DNA of 34,076 nt from Pseudomonadota bacterium (GCA_018240865.1 JAFEEY010000055.1:1-34076); one strand, 5' to 3'; positions 15,381-24,179 are shown, counted from the stretch's first letter. Notes: a model not told the origin generated them from the sequence alone. Numbers and translations: made by a program.

Positions 15381-15760
15381 CTCGATTTCTGATCGATTCG
15401 GACTGTGCTGTCTATGCGTTGACCGGACAGTTTCCGGCTCTTGGCGAACGCTTGTCACAGTGCGAACCGGGAGAGGTCGCAGTGTCGGCGATCAGCTTTG
15501 CCGAGATTTCGTTGGGATCGAATACTGGCAAGCCGCCACCGCCAGAGGTTTTGGAAGCGTTCGTCGCTGTCATACCCCTGCTCCCGTTCGACGGGGCCGC
15601 AGCACGAGCCTATGCTGGCATGCCATTCAAGCGCGCGCGGTTTGACCGGTTGCTAGCCGCGCATGCGCTGAGCATCGGTGCGACTGTCATCACGAATAAC
15701 GAGGGCGATTTCGCCGACGTGCCTGGCCTCCGGATCGAGAATTGGACGAAGCCCGAATGA
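15377..15760 (+). CDS. vapC: VapC toxin, PIN-domain ribonuclease
   Basis: Type II toxin, 127 aa, a Mg-dependent endoribonuclease of the PIN fold; characterised VapC proteins cut tRNA or rRNA at single sites. Acidic active-site residues are all visible: Asp7 (LIDSD), Glu43 (SFAEIS), Asp90 ([11 protein letters not shown]) and Asp111 (TNNEGDF). The gene starts with GTG inside the antitoxin stop (GTGA), and its own TGA overlaps the trmD ATG (ATGA). The toxin is therefore translated within a continuous chain vapB-vapC-trmD-rplS, an unusual setting for a toxin-antitoxin pair. All key residues are present, so it should be active unless neutralised. Confidence 0.9.
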   Translation: MTRFLIDSDCAVYALTGQFPALGERLSQCEPGEVAVSAISFAEISLGSNTGKPPPPEVLEAFVAVIPLLPFDGAAARAYAGMPFKRARFDRLLAAHALSIGATVITNNEGDFADVPGLRIENWTKPE

Positions 15761-16500
15761 CCTTCGCCGCAACCGTCCTCACGCTCTATCCCGAGATGTT
15801 CCCCGGTCCGCTCGGGACCAGCCTTGCAGGACGCGCGCTGGCGGAAGGGCGCTGGTCGCTCGATACCGTCCAGATCCGCGATTTCGCGACGGACAGGCAT
15901 CGCTCGGTCGACGACACGCCGGCCGGCGGTGGGGCGGGGATGGTGCTGAAGGCTGATGTGCTGGCAGCTGCTGTCGATCATGCGCGGATACTCCAGCCCC
16001 ACGCGCCGGTGCTGGCGATGAGTCCGCGCGGGAGCCCGCTGACGCAGGCGCGGGTGCGCCAGCTCGCGCAAGGCCCGGGGATCACGATCCTGTGCGGCCG
16101 TTTCGAGGGATTCGACGAGCGGATTTTCGAGGGGCGGGAGGTGGAGCCCGTCTCGATCGGCGACTATATCCTCTCGGGCGGGGAGATGGGCGCGCTGGTG
16201 CTGCTCGACGCTTGCATTCGGCTGCTTCCCGGCGTAATGGGCGCCGCTTCCAGCGGTGACGAGGAAAGCTTCGAAAGCGGCCTGCTCGAATATCCGCATT
16301 ATACCCGACCAGTCGACTGGGAAGGGCGCACGATCCCCGAAGTGCTGCGATCGGGGGATCATGCGAGGATCGCCGCCTGGCGCAAGCAAAGGGCGGAGAC
16401 CGATACACGGCTAAGGCGGCCGGACCTTTGGGAGCGCTATGAGGGCGCTCGGGTCAAGTCGCCCTCTGGCGCGCGGCAACGAACTAGGGACGAAGACTGA
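15757..16500 (+). CDS. trmD: tRNA (guanine(37)-N1)-methyltransferase
   Basis: Essential SPOUT-fold methyltransferase placing m1G at position 37 of tRNAs with G36-G37, preventing +1 frameshifting; 247 aa, normal length. Diagnostic segments include the N-terminal [25 protein letters not shown] (about 55-65), the SAM-binding knot [11 protein letters not shown] (113-123) and [11 protein letters not shown] (133-143), and [17 protein letters not shown] (169-185) with its catalytic acid. Its ATG overlaps the vapC stop (ATGA) and its stop overlaps the rplS start (TGATG). In most bacteria rimM precedes trmD; rimM and rpsP are absent here and the neighbour is vapC. Confidence 0.97.
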   Translation: MTFAATVLTLYPEMFPGPLGTSLAGRALAEGRWSLDTVQIRDFATDRHRSVDDTPAGGGAGMVLKADVLAAAVDHARILQPHAPVLAMSPRGSPLTQARVRQLAQGPGITILCGRFEGFDERIFEGREVEPVSIGDYILSGGEMGALVLLDACIRLLPGVMGAASSGDEESFESGLLEYPHYTRPVDWEGRTIPEVLRSGDHARIAAWRKQRAETDTRLRRPDLWERYEGARVKSPSGARQRTRDED

Positions 16501-16886
16501 TGAATCTGATCCAGCAGCTCGAGGCCGAGCAGATCGCCCGCTTCAACGAATCAAAGAAGATTCCCGAATTCCGCCCCGGCGATACGCTGCGCGTCGGCGT
16601 GAAGGTCGTCGAAGGCGACCGCACGCGCGTCCAGGCCTATGAAGGCGTCTGCATCGCGCGCGCGAACAAGGGCATGGGTTCGTCCTTCACTGTTCGCAAG
16701 ATCAGCTTCGGCGAGGGCGTCGAGCGCGTCTTCCCGCTCTATTCGCCGAACATCGAGTCGATCGACGTGGTCCGCAAGGGCGTCGTCCGCCGCGCCAAGC
16801 TTTATTATCTGCGTGGCCGCCGCGGCAAATCGGCCCGCATCGCGGAACGCCGCGACGTGCGCACCGAAACGGCCGCGGCCGAATAA
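16500..16886 (+). CDS. rplS: 50S ribosomal protein L19
   Basis: Large-subunit protein at the 30S-50S interface, 128 aa. The sequence has [17 protein letters not shown] at the start, [40 protein letters not shown] and [14 protein letters not shown], all classical L19 segments. The C-terminal extension ([11 protein letters not shown]) is typical of alphaproteobacteria. The ATG shares one base with the trmD stop (TGATG), so it is coupled to trmD. GGGACG lies upstream. A strong rho-independent terminator follows about 30 bp later, ending the operon. Confidence 0.98.
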   Translation: MNLIQQLEAEQIARFNESKKIPEFRPGDTLRVGVKVVEGDRTRVQAYEGVCIARANKGMGSSFTVRKISFGEGVERVFPLYSPNIESIDVVRKGVVRRAKLYYLRGRRGKSARIAERRDVRTETAAAE

Positions 16887-16912
16887 GCTTCGCCGGAACG
16901 AGGCACGAAAAA

Positions 16913-16950
16913 GAGGCCGGCGGTTCGTTCCGCCGGCCCCTTTTTCTTTG
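16913..16950 (+). terminator. Rho-independent terminator of the trmD-rplS operon
   Basis: Stem GGCCGGCGG (16915-16923) pairs perfectly with CCGCCGGCC (16930-16938) around a TTCGTT loop, followed by CCTTTTTCTTT. It lies 27 bp after the rplS stop. An AAAAAGA stretch on the upstream side lets it serve the converging PEP-CTERM gene as well. Confidence 0.92.
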
Positions 16951-16957
16951 CTCCGGA

Positions 16958-17605
16958 TCAGGCGCAGGCGACGGACATGCGCGTGCGGCGGCGCGCGGAC
17001 ATGCCGACCAGGCCAAAGCCGCCGATCAACAGCGCCCAGGCCGCCGGTTCCGGCACCGCGGCGGCCGCGACCGCGAGATTATCGAATTCGAACGAGTCGC
17101 TCGACGAACTGAATGTCAGGCCGGTGAGCAGCGGCCCGCTCGTGACCGTGTAAGTGACGACGCCATTGGTCTCGCCGCTGATCTGGTTGCCGCTCGGGAA
17201 GCTGAGATCGTTGATGATCTGGCCGCCGGCATAGCTCTGGCTCGTGCCGTCCTCGTAAAGCAGGGTCACGGTATTATAGGTGTCGAGCGAGCCGAGCACG
17301 AAGGAAAGGGCATTGGTCGCAGCGAAGTTCACGGTGTAGCTGCCGCCGCTGCGAACGGCGGCGAAATTGCCCGTGCTGCCGAAATTCGGCCGGGCTGCCT
17401 GGCCGCTCACGCTGTCCGAATAGACGAACGTGTTGGTGCCGATCGATTCGCCCGGCGTGCCGCCGGAAAAGCCCTCGAAATCCTGGAAAGTGGTGAAGCC
17501 GGCGGGCAGCGATCCGAGTCCGGCATCGAAATGAACGATCGTCGCGGCCGTGGCGGGAACGGAAGCGACGGCCGCCAATGCAGTAAGCACATACGCAGTC
17601 TTCAT
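16958..17605 (-). CDS. PEPxxWA-CTERM sorting domain protein
   Basis: Exported protein of 215 aa. A signal peptide (1-20, ending PATA) is followed by a Ser/Thr/Gly-rich beta-type domain with few charged residues (about 22-180). The C-terminus carries a PEP-CTERM-type tail: VPEPAAWALLIGGFGLVG then a hydrophobic stretch and the basic cluster ARRRTR. In exosortase systems this tail targets the protein for transfer to the cell surface. The PEPxxWA variant is typical of sphingomonads and Caulobacter relatives. No exosortase (xrtA-like) is in the window. AAGGGG lies before the ATG. The surface function is unknown. Confidence 0.88.
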   Translation of the reverse strand: MKTAYVLTALAAVASVPATAATIVHFDAGLGSLPAGFTTFQDFEGFSGGTPGESIGTNTFVYSDSVSGQAARPNFGSTGNFAAVRSGGSYTVNFAATNALSFVLGSLDTYNTVTLLYEDGTSQSYAGGQIINDLSFPSGNQISGETNGVVTYTVTSGPLLTGLTFSSSSDSFEFDNLAVAAAAVPEPAAWALLIGGFGLVGMSARRRTRMSVACA

Positions 17606-17642
17606 GATGAGACCCCTTCATTTTCATGGCGCCATGACGCCG

Positions 17643-17682
17643 GGGTCGCGAACGGAGCCTCTTGGGAACGGTTCCGCGACCC
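17643..17682. repeat. Hairpin upstream of the PEP-CTERM gene
   Basis: GGGTCGCGAAC (17643-17653) pairs with GTTCCGCGACCC (17671-17682) with one bulged base and a 17-base loop. It lies between the EamA transporter gene and the PEP-CTERM gene, both on the minus strand. It could end EamA transcription or form a 5'-leader structure of the PEP-CTERM message. There is no clear T run. Confidence 0.4.
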
Positions 17683-17744
17683 GTCGCGCAAACGGAGCAG
17701 ATGCAGGTCAGTGCGTCCCGGCGAGACGATGAGCGGAGTTTAAG

Positions 17745-18617
17745 CTAGTCCAGTCCGAGCAGCAGCACGCCGCAGAGCATGACGCCGCACCCGGCGAGCC
17801 GCGCGGCGCTCGTCCGTTCCTTCAGCAGCGCCATGCCGAGCAGCGCGCCGATCATCATCGACATCTCACGTGCGGGCGCCACGATGCTGAGCGGAGCGCC
17901 GAGCCCCAGCGCACCCAGCACCAGGATATAGCCGAGCGGAGACAGAAGCCCGACCGCGATCGCGAGCGGCCAGCGGCCGCGCATCGCCTCGATCGCCGCG
18001 TGCCGATTCCTCACCACGATCGGCGCCAGCAGCACGAAGCGCAGCGTGTTCGCGCACCAGTCGAGTACCACGGGGGGAATGACGAGCGCTTTCACGCCAA
18101 AGGCGTCGACGACGGTATAGAGCGCGATCAGCGCGCCTGTGCCGCAGCCCCAGCGCACGCCGTGGCGCGCGGCTGGGCTGGCAAAGGTGCGGAAGCGCCC
18201 ATCCGTCGCGATCAGGGCGATCCCCACGACGACTGCGATCAGCCCAGCGATACGGAAGCCGGTCGGCCGCTCGCCCAGGATCAGAAACGCGCCGATCGCT
18301 GACAGCATCGGCCCTGTGCCGCGCGCAACCGGATAGACCACCGACAGGTCGGCCAACTGATAGCCGCGCTGCAGGCACCAGCTATAGGCCAGATGGATCA
18401 ATCCGCTGGCAGCAATGCACGCCAGCACCGGCCAGCCCAGAGGCAATGCCCCGCGCGCGATCAGCCACAGCGCCCAGGGTGCATAGGCGATGCAGGCGAC
18501 GAGATTATAGGCGAAGATGAAGGCGATCCCAGCGTCCGCCGCCCGCTTCGCCAGCAGATTCCAGGCCGCATGCGTAAAAGCGGCAATGATGACGAGCGCG
18601 AAGGAAGAGAGCGGCAT
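17745..18617 (-). CDS. EamA-family (DMT superfamily) transporter
   Basis: Inner-membrane permease of 290 aa with about ten hydrophobic helices and two internal EamA repeats (about 1-140 and 150-290). Features typical of the family include the early FTHAAWNLLAKRA, the mid segment VYPVARGTGPMLSAIGAFLILGE and the second-repeat LSIVAPAREMSMMIGALLGMALLKE. Members export amino acids, metabolites or drugs; the substrate is not predictable here. It is divergent from the small unknown gene at 18719 across about 100 bp. Codon use and GC content look like the neighbours. Confidence 0.88.
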   Translation of the reverse strand: MPLSSFALVIIAAFTHAAWNLLAKRAADAGIAFIFAYNLVACIAYAPWALWLIARGALPLGWPVLACIAASGLIHLAYSWCLQRGYQLADLSVVYPVARGTGPMLSAIGAFLILGERPTGFRIAGLIAVVVGIALIATDGRFRTFASPAARHGVRWGCGTGALIALYTVVDAFGVKALVIPPVVLDWCANTLRFVLLAPIVVRNRHAAIEAMRGRWPLAIAVGLLSPLGYILVLGALGLGAPLSIVAPAREMSMMIGALLGMALLKERTSAARLAGCGVMLCGVLLLGLD

Positions 18618-18718
18618 GGGGCGCGTGCAAGAGGCACGAAAGCGCGCGCCGCCGCAAGCCTTACCCTTTGGTTAGACTTTCGCCGCTATTGCACGACGCT
18701 CGGAAGGGAGTGCGCCCG

Positions 18719-19006
18719 ATGGCAGTAGGCGGCGTCAATTATGCGTCTCCAGTGCATGTGAACGGCTTTGCGTGCATGAACTGCGCGGACGTTTCGCTCG
18801 CATCGAAACATATCGATCCGGCGCATCCTCAATCCGGCCCGTTCGACCGCGATGCTGCCAGTGATCCGAGCCGCAAAAGTGTCGATCCGGCCAAGGTCGA
18901 GGCCTTGAAGAAAGCCGCGGAAGCCGCGCAGGTGGTCGGCTATTCGGCCGCCGGCCATGTGACGGCCGCGCTCGCGCCCGGATCGGCCTTTTCGATTAGC
19001 GCTTGA
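18719..19006 (+). CDS. Small conserved-looking hypothetical protein
   Basis: Unrecognised protein of 95 aa starting MAVGGVNYASPVHVNGFACM, with a CMNC cysteine pair near residues 19-22. The middle segment is rich in Asp, Ser and Pro (HIDPAHPQSGPFDRDAASDP), and a short amphipathic helix (VEALKKAAEAAQ) follows. The end is Ala/Gly/Ser-rich. There is no signal peptide or membrane segment. GGAAGGGAG lies 7-9 bp before ATG 18719, which is strong support for translation and decides the start over an upstream in-frame GTG/ATG option. I cannot assign a function. Confidence 0.6.
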   Translation: MAVGGVNYASPVHVNGFACMNCADVSLASKHIDPAHPQSGPFDRDAASDPSRKSVDPAKVEALKKAAEAAQVVGYSAAGHVTAALAPGSAFSISA

Positions 19007-19051
19007 TCGCCCATTGCGGAGCGCAACGGGACTGGGCATCCCTGTCCGCCG

Positions 19052-20749
19052 ATGATCCCGTCCGCTGTCTCCAATGCCGCCCAATCGCTCCGAATCCGCG
19101 CCCGCAAAGCACGCGCCAGCGGCCATGACGAAGAGGCCGAGCGGCTGGAGCTGGCGGCGATCGACGCCTCGGTCGGCAACCCGGCGCTGATCGAGGCGGG
19201 CGCGGCCCTTTTCGCGGGTGATCTGCGGGCGGCGGAGCAGGTGTTGCGGCCGTTGCTGCGCGACGACCCGTTCGACGTGGCGGCGATCCGTATGATGGCG
19301 GAGCTGGCTGGGCGGCTGGGCCGGTATCGCGATGCCGAGGCCTTGCTTCGGCGCGCGCTGGAACTGGCGCCGGCGTTCAAGCCCGCGCGCGCCAATCTCG
19401 CGACCGTGCTGCACCGTCAGAACAAATCCGCTGAGGCCCTGGCCGAGCTTGACCGGCTGCTGGACGACGATCCGGACAATCCTGGCCACGCCAATCTGAA
19501 GGCGGCGGCGCTGGGCCGCATCGGCGAGTTCGAGGAAGCGATCCAACTTTACGAAGCCGTGCTCGAAAAGGCGGCGGACCAGCCCAAGATCTGGATGAGC
19601 TACGGCCATGTGCTGAAGACGGTCGGGCGGCAGGCGGACTCGATCGCCGCCTATCGCCGCGCGACGGAAATCCGGCCGGGGCTGGGCGAGGTATGGTGGA
19701 GCCTCGCCAATCTGAAAACCGTGCGCTTCGCCGATACAGACGTTGCCGCGATGGAAGCCGCGCTTGACGCCACTGGCCTCAGCGACGACGACCGGCTGCA
19801 TCTGTACTTCGCGCTGGGCAAAGCGCTGGAAGAACGTGGCGCGGCGGAGGCATCGTTCAGGCATTACGCGCAAGGCAATGCGATCCGGCGCGCGCAGCTG
19901 CCTTACGATCCCGCCGATACCGATGAGCAGATCGCGCGCGCGAAAGTGATCTACACGCCCGATTTCTACGCCGCGCGGGCCGGCTGGGGTTGCCCGGCGC
20001 CGGATCCGATCTTCATCGTCGGCATGCCGCGCGCGGGATCGACGCTGATCGAACAGATTCTCGCCAGCCACAGCCAGGTCGAGGGCACGATGGAGCTGCC
20101 GGACATACCGGCGCTCGCCGCCCGGATCGGCAGCGGGTCGAAGCCGGTCGCCGATCTGGATGCCGGCGAGGTTCGTGCGCTGGGCGAGGACTATCTGGAG
20201 CGCACGCGCATCCAGCGGAAGACGGACCGGCCCTTCTTCATCGACAAACTTCCGAACAATTGGGCGCATGTCGGGCTGATCAAGCTCATCCTGCCCAATG
20301 CGAAGATCGTTGACGCCAGGCGGCACCCGCTCGCCAGCTGCTTTTCCAACTTCAAGCAGCATTTCGCGCGCGGGCAGAGCTTCACCTACGGGCTGGCGGA
20401 TGTCGGGCGCTACTACGCCGCCTATGTGGAACTGATGGCGCATTTCGACCGCGTGCTGCCGGGAGCGGTGCACCGCGTGATCTATGAACGGCTGGTCGAT
20501 GACACCGAAGGCGAGATTCGCGCGCTGCTGGCGGCGATGGGATTGCCGTTCGAAGAAGCGTGCCTGCGGTTCTGGGAAACCGAGCGGGCGGTGCGCACGG
20601 CAAGCTCCGAGCAGGTGCGCCGTCCGATCAACCGCGAGGGGCTCGAGCCCTGGAAGCCCTTCGATGCCTGGCTCGATCCTTTGAGGACCGCGCTGGGCGA
20701 TGTGTTGGCCACCTATCCGGACGTGCCGGAACGCTTAACCGTTGCATAA
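19052..20749 (+). CDS. TPR-repeat sulfotransferase
   Basis: Two-part protein of 565 aa. The N-terminal half (about 40-250) is made of tetratricopeptide repeats (for example GRYRDAEALLRRALELAP and GEFEEAIQLYEAVLEKA), a peptide or protein-binding scaffold. The C-terminal half is a Sulfotransfer_3-type domain with the 5'-phosphosulfate loop VGMPRAGSTLIEQIL (323-337) and a 3'-phosphate site DARRHPLASCFSNF (421-434). This loop type is shared with tyrosylprotein sulfotransferases. A protein or peptide acceptor is therefore plausible but unproven. It precedes the TonB-dependent receptor by about 108 bp on the same strand. No strong ribosome binding site is seen, so the start is less certain. Confidence 0.9.
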   Translation: MIPSAVSNAAQSLRIRARKARASGHDEEAERLELAAIDASVGNPALIEAGAALFAGDLRAAEQVLRPLLRDDPFDVAAIRMMAELAGRLGRYRDAEALLRRALELAPAFKPARANLATVLHRQNKSAEALAELDRLLDDDPDNPGHANLKAAALGRIGEFEEAIQLYEAVLEKAADQPKIWMSYGHVLKTVGRQADSIAAYRRATEIRPGLGEVWWSLANLKTVRFADTDVAAMEAALDATGLSDDDRLHLYFALGKALEERGAAEASFRHYAQGNAIRRAQLPYDPADTDEQIARAKVIYTPDFYAARAGWGCPAPDPIFIVGMPRAGSTLIEQILASHSQVEGTMELPDIPALAARIGSGSKPVADLDAGEVRALGEDYLERTRIQRKTDRPFFIDKLPNNWAHVGLIKLILPNAKIVDARRHPLASCFSNFKQHFARGQSFTYGLADVGRYYAAYVELMAHFDRVLPGAVHRVIYERLVDDTEGEIRALLAAMGLPFEEACLRFWETERAVRTASSEQVRRPINREGLEPWKPFDAWLDPLRTALGDVLATYPDVPERLTVA

Positions 20750-20831
20750 GCGCAACAGCCTGGCGCGAAATTGCGCGGACGGCGCGCCACCGTTTGACGG
20801 ATTCGTGAAAGAGGAGAAGTTTCGATCCGGG

Positions 20832-20845
20832 ACCGAAAATTCGGT
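20832..20845. promoter_or_regulatory. Inverted repeat before the receptor's ribosome binding site
   Basis: ACCGAA-AA-TTCGGT is a 6+6 inverted repeat ending just before the GGGAGG ribosome binding site of the TonB-dependent receptor. It could be an operator half-site pair or a small leader hairpin. I see no convincing promoter hexamers around it. Confidence 0.35.
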
Positions 20846-20857
20846 GGGAGGAAAATA

Positions 20858-23476
20858 GTGCGCCGCAAGACCTGGACTCCGCTCGTTATCGCGCTTCTTG
20901 GCAGTTCCGCGCTGGCGGTGCCCGCCATCGCCCAAGATCAGGCGCCGCCCCCGCAGGCCGCGACCTCCGGCAACGAAGCGATCGGCGACATCATCGTTAC
21001 TGCGCAGAAGCGCGAGGAGAGCCTTCAGAACGTGCCGATCAGCGTGCAGGCGCTCGGCACGCAGAAGCTCGAGCAGATGAACATTACCGACTTCAACGAC
21101 TACACCAAGCTGTTGCCGAGCGTCGCTTTCCAGGTGGCGACGCCGGGCACCGCGACCGTCTATATCCGCGGCGTCGCCAGCGGCGGCGACGGCAACCATT
21201 CCGGCTCGCTGCCTTCGGTCGGCTTCTATCTCGACGAACAGCCGATCACGACGATCGGCGGCACATTGGACGTGCACATTTACGACATTGCCCGCATCGA
21301 GGCGCTGTCGGGGCCGCAGGGTACGCTGTACGGCGCTTCGTCCGAGGCCGGCACGGTGCGCATCATCACCAACAAGCCGAGCACGGCGGGCTTCGAGGGT
21401 GGCTTCGACGTCGAAGGCAATACCGTCCGCAAAGGCGGGCAGGGCGGCGTGGTCGAAGGCTTCGTCAATGTGCCGCTGAACGAATCGATCGCCGTCCGCG
21501 CGGTTGGCTTCTATCAGCACGATGCGGGCTATATCGACAATATCGCCGGCACCCGGAACTTCCTTGGCGGACTCTCGATCAGCAATCCGGGTTTCGTGAA
21601 GAAAAACTACAACGACGTGGATACCTATGGCGGGCGCCTCGCGCTCGGCATCGACCTCTCGGACGACTGGACGGCGACGGCATCCGTTTTTGGCCAGGAG
21701 CAGAAATCGCACGGCTCGTTCGGCTATGACACGAGCCTGGGCGATCTGAAGGTCCAGCGCTTCTTCCCCGAGTTCAATAAGGATCGCTGGGTCCAGGCGG
21801 CGCTTACCGTGCAGGGCAAGATCGGCAATTGGGATCTGACCTATGCCGGCGCCTATATGGACCGCAAGCGCAACAGCTCGTCCGACTATACCGACTATGC
21901 CGAAGCCTATGATGCGCTTTACGCCAATTATGGCGGGCAGGCCGGCTATTTCTATTATCAGGACAATGCGGGCAACACGATCCTGCCGCTGCAGCACATC
22001 GACGGCAGCGACCATTTCAAACGCGTCAGCCAGGAGCTCCGCATTGCGTCGCCGTCTGAAAATCCGTTCCGTGTCGTCGGCGGCGTCTTCTATCAGCGCC
22101 AGTCCAACCTGATTCATCAGGACTATAAGATTGACAATCTCGGTGCGCAGGTCTCGGTCAACGGCCTCCCCGGGACGTTGTGGCTGACCCAGCAGAAGCG
22201 TGTCGACCGCGACTATGCGATCTTCGGCGAAGCGAGCTGGGACATCACGCCGACACTGACGCTGACTGGCGGCCTGCGCGGCTATAAATTCGACAACACG
22301 CTGATCGGTTTCTTTGGCTTTGGCCGCAATCCGGGCGTCGACCCGGATGACGGTCGCGCCTTTACCGCATCGCCTTTCAATGGCGCGGGAAGCTCGCGGA
22401 CCGGTGTCGCTGCCTGCTACACGACAGATGGGCGGACGCTGCGTCAGGTGATCAACGGCAGCACCGATACGGTGAAACTGCTGCCGGCGGCGGTTGCTGG
22501 CGGTCCCTGCACCAATCTCGCGGACTTCAAGAACGGCAAATTGGTGCCCAAACGCACCAAGGATGATGGCGTCCTCTACCGCGTCAATCTGAACTGGAAG
22601 CCGGCCGAAGGGAAATTGCTCTACGCCACCTGGTCCAAGGGCTTCCGCCCCGGCGGCATCAACCGGCGCGCGACGATCCCGCCCTATGCGCCCGATTTCC
22701 TCGTCAACTACGAAGTCGGCTTCAAGACGACATGGAACAATACGTTCCGCTGGAACGGCGCGTTCTTCTGGCAGGATTGGAAGAAGTTCCAGTTCAGCTT
22801 CCTGGGCCAGAACAGCTTTACCGAAATCCACAACGGCCCCAATGCCCGCATCAAAGGCATCGAGACCGACTTCGCCTGGAATCCGGTCACGGGGCTGACG
22901 CTGTCGGGCAGTGCTGCCTATACCGACGGCAAGATCAGGAAGAATCTCTGCCTGTTCGACGATCCGACTTTCGCCTGTACCGCGCCGGGGCCGGGCGGCG
23001 AGGATAATCGCGTCTCGTCGGCCAAAGGTACGCGCCTGCCAATCACGCCCAAGTTCAAGTTCAGTGCCACCGGCCGTTATGAATTCGAAGCCGGGCCGGA
23101 CGTGAAGCCTTACCTCCAGGCAACGGTCACGCATGCGAGCTCAGCCGCGTCGGATATCCGGCAGAGCATCGACGGTTCGGGCAGCATCGACCTGAATGTC
23201 CCGCCGGGCGTGACCGGCGTGCGGTTCAACGCCGCCGCGCAGCAGGGCAGACTGCCGGCCTGGACCACCGCAGATTTCGCGCTTGGCGCGAAATGGGGGA
23301 AGATCACGACCGAGCTCTTCGTCCAGAATGCGTTTGACGAGCGCGCGCAGATCAGCCGCTTCGTGCAATGCGGCAGCTGCTATCCGGCCGCGGGCGGTTT
23401 CGGAGGTTTTGGCCGATCCTATGCCGTGGTGCAGACGCCGCGGACGATCGGTATCCGCGCCGGCTATCGTTTCTAG
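20858..23476 (+). CDS. TonB-dependent outer-membrane receptor
   Basis: Outer-membrane active transporter of 872 aa. A signal peptide covers residues 1-25 (VPAIA|Q) and the TonB box is about 43-50 (GDIIVTAQ). The plug domain (about 50-170) contains VYIRGVASGGD and IEALSGPQGTLYGASSEAG. A 22-strand barrel follows, including FRPGGINRR and ending RTIGIRAGYRF with the terminal Phe needed for assembly. No N-terminal FecA-type signalling domain is present. The GTG start is supported by GGGAGG 6 bp upstream. The ligand is unknown. Neighbouring genes (sulfotransferase before; DUF2490 barrel and S9 peptidase after) point to a peptide or modified organic ligand rather than plain iron-siderophore uptake, but this is inference. 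Confidence 0.95.
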   Translation: MRRKTWTPLVIALLGSSALAVPAIAQDQAPPPQAATSGNEAIGDIIVTAQKREESLQNVPISVQALGTQKLEQMNITDFNDYTKLLPSVAFQVATPGTATVYIRGVASGGDGNHSGSLPSVGFYLDEQPITTIGGTLDVHIYDIARIEALSGPQGTLYGASSEAGTVRIITNKPSTAGFEGGFDVEGNTVRKGGQGGVVEGFVNVPLNESIAVRAVGFYQHDAGYIDNIAGTRNFLGGLSISNPGFVKKNYNDVDTYGGRLALGIDLSDDWTATASVFGQEQKSHGSFGYDTSLGDLKVQRFFPEFNKDRWVQAALTVQGKIGNWDLTYAGAYMDRKRNSSSDYTDYAEAYDALYANYGGQAGYFYYQDNAGNTILPLQHIDGSDHFKRVSQELRIASPSENPFRVVGGVFYQRQSNLIHQDYKIDNLGAQVSVNGLPGTLWLTQQKRVDRDYAIFGEASWDITPTLTLTGGLRGYKFDNTLIGFFGFGRNPGVDPDDGRAFTASPFNGAGSSRTGVAACYTTDGRTLRQVINGSTDTVKLLPAAVAGGPCTNLADFKNGKLVPKRTKDDGVLYRVNLNWKPAEGKLLYATWSKGFRPGGINRRATIPPYAPDFLVNYEVGFKTTWNNTFRWNGAFFWQDWKKFQFSFLGQNSFTEIHNGPNARIKGIETDFAWNPVTGLTLSGSAAYTDGKIRKNLCLFDDPTFACTAPGPGGEDNRVSSAKGTRLPITPKFKFSATGRYEFEAGPDVKPYLQATVTHASSAASDIRQSIDGSGSIDLNVPPGVTGVRFNAAAQQGRLPAWTTADFALGAKWGKITTELFVQNAFDERAQISRFVQCGSCYPAAGGFGGFGRSYAVVQTPRTIGIRAGYRF

Positions 23477-23505
23477 CCGGCGCGTTCGTTCAGGGTGCGC
23501 GGGCC

Positions 23506-24168
23506 ATGAAGGCGGGCATGGCCCCGACCCTTGGGGTGCTGGCGGCGCTATGCGTCGCGGGTCCGGCGCATGCCGAGGGCGTGCAATTCTGGCCCGCGCT
23601 CAGTGTCAGCGCGCCTGTCGTGGGGCAGTGGCGAATCCAGGCGGACCTGGTCGCCCGGACACGGGGCGGTTATGCGGCGGGGCAGGCCTATGTCAGGCTT
23701 GGCCTGCTTCACCCGATCGCGCCGCATCTCGTGGCCGGCGCTGGCTATCTGCATGCCGCTTCGTATTCGGCGCGCGGCGCGGCGACCGCCGACGACCAAC
23801 TGTTCCAGCAATTGGTCTGGGACGTTCCGGCCGGTCCGGTCCGCGTGACCGCGCGGACGCGACTGGAGCAGCGTTTCCAGCAAGGGGTGCGCGAAACCTC
23901 GTGGCGGCTGCGTCAGCAGATCAAGCTGCTCATACCGGTCGGCCATCATGGCCTGCGCGCGTCCCTTTATGTCGAGCCCATGTTCGATCTCAACCACACG
24001 CCGGCCGTGCGGCAGGATTTCGATCAGATGCGGAGCTTTGCGGGCGTGAACCTTCCAGTCGCCCGCGATGCGACGCTGGAGATCGGCTATCTTGGCCAGT
24101 TCGTTCACCGGCCGACAGGTGACTATTGGGTGCACGCCGTGCCGATGACATTGAGCGTGCGGCTTTGA
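23506..24168 (+). CDS. DUF2490 family outer-membrane beta-barrel protein
   Basis: Exported protein of 220 aa with a signal peptide (1-23, ending AHA|E). Alternating beta strands follow (for example QFWPALSV, WRIQADLVARTR and ASLYVEPMFDL), ending in LSVRL with an aromatic/hydrophobic terminal pattern. This matches DUF2490, a family of predicted outer-membrane barrels with no known function. The gene begins 29 bp after the receptor stop and ends 11 bp before the S9 peptidase start, so the three are very likely one transcription unit. A longer upstream frame overlaps the receptor and is unlikely to be used. Confidence 0.82.
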   Translation: MKAGMAPTLGVLAALCVAGPAHAEGVQFWPALSVSAPVVGQWRIQADLVARTRGGYAAGQAYVRLGLLHPIAPHLVAGAGYLHAASYSARGAATADDQLFQQLVWDVPAGPVRVTARTRLEQRFQQGVRETSWRLRQQIKLLIPVGHHGLRASLYVEPMFDLNHTPAVRQDFDQMRSFAGVNLPVARDATLEIGYLGQFVHRPTGDYWVHAVPMTLSVRL

Positions 24169-24179
24169 CGCGCTAGCCA

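Noticed and set aside
18686..20473. 595-codon minus-strand open frame opposite the TPR-sulfotransferase
   Set aside because: Composition is typical of antisense reading in GC-rich DNA (many Arg, His, Gln, Asp), while the plus strand has clear TPR and PAPS motifs.
20735..23134. 799-codon minus-strand open frame opposite the TonB receptor
   Set aside because: Antisense shadow; the plus strand encodes a complete signal peptide, TonB box and barrel.
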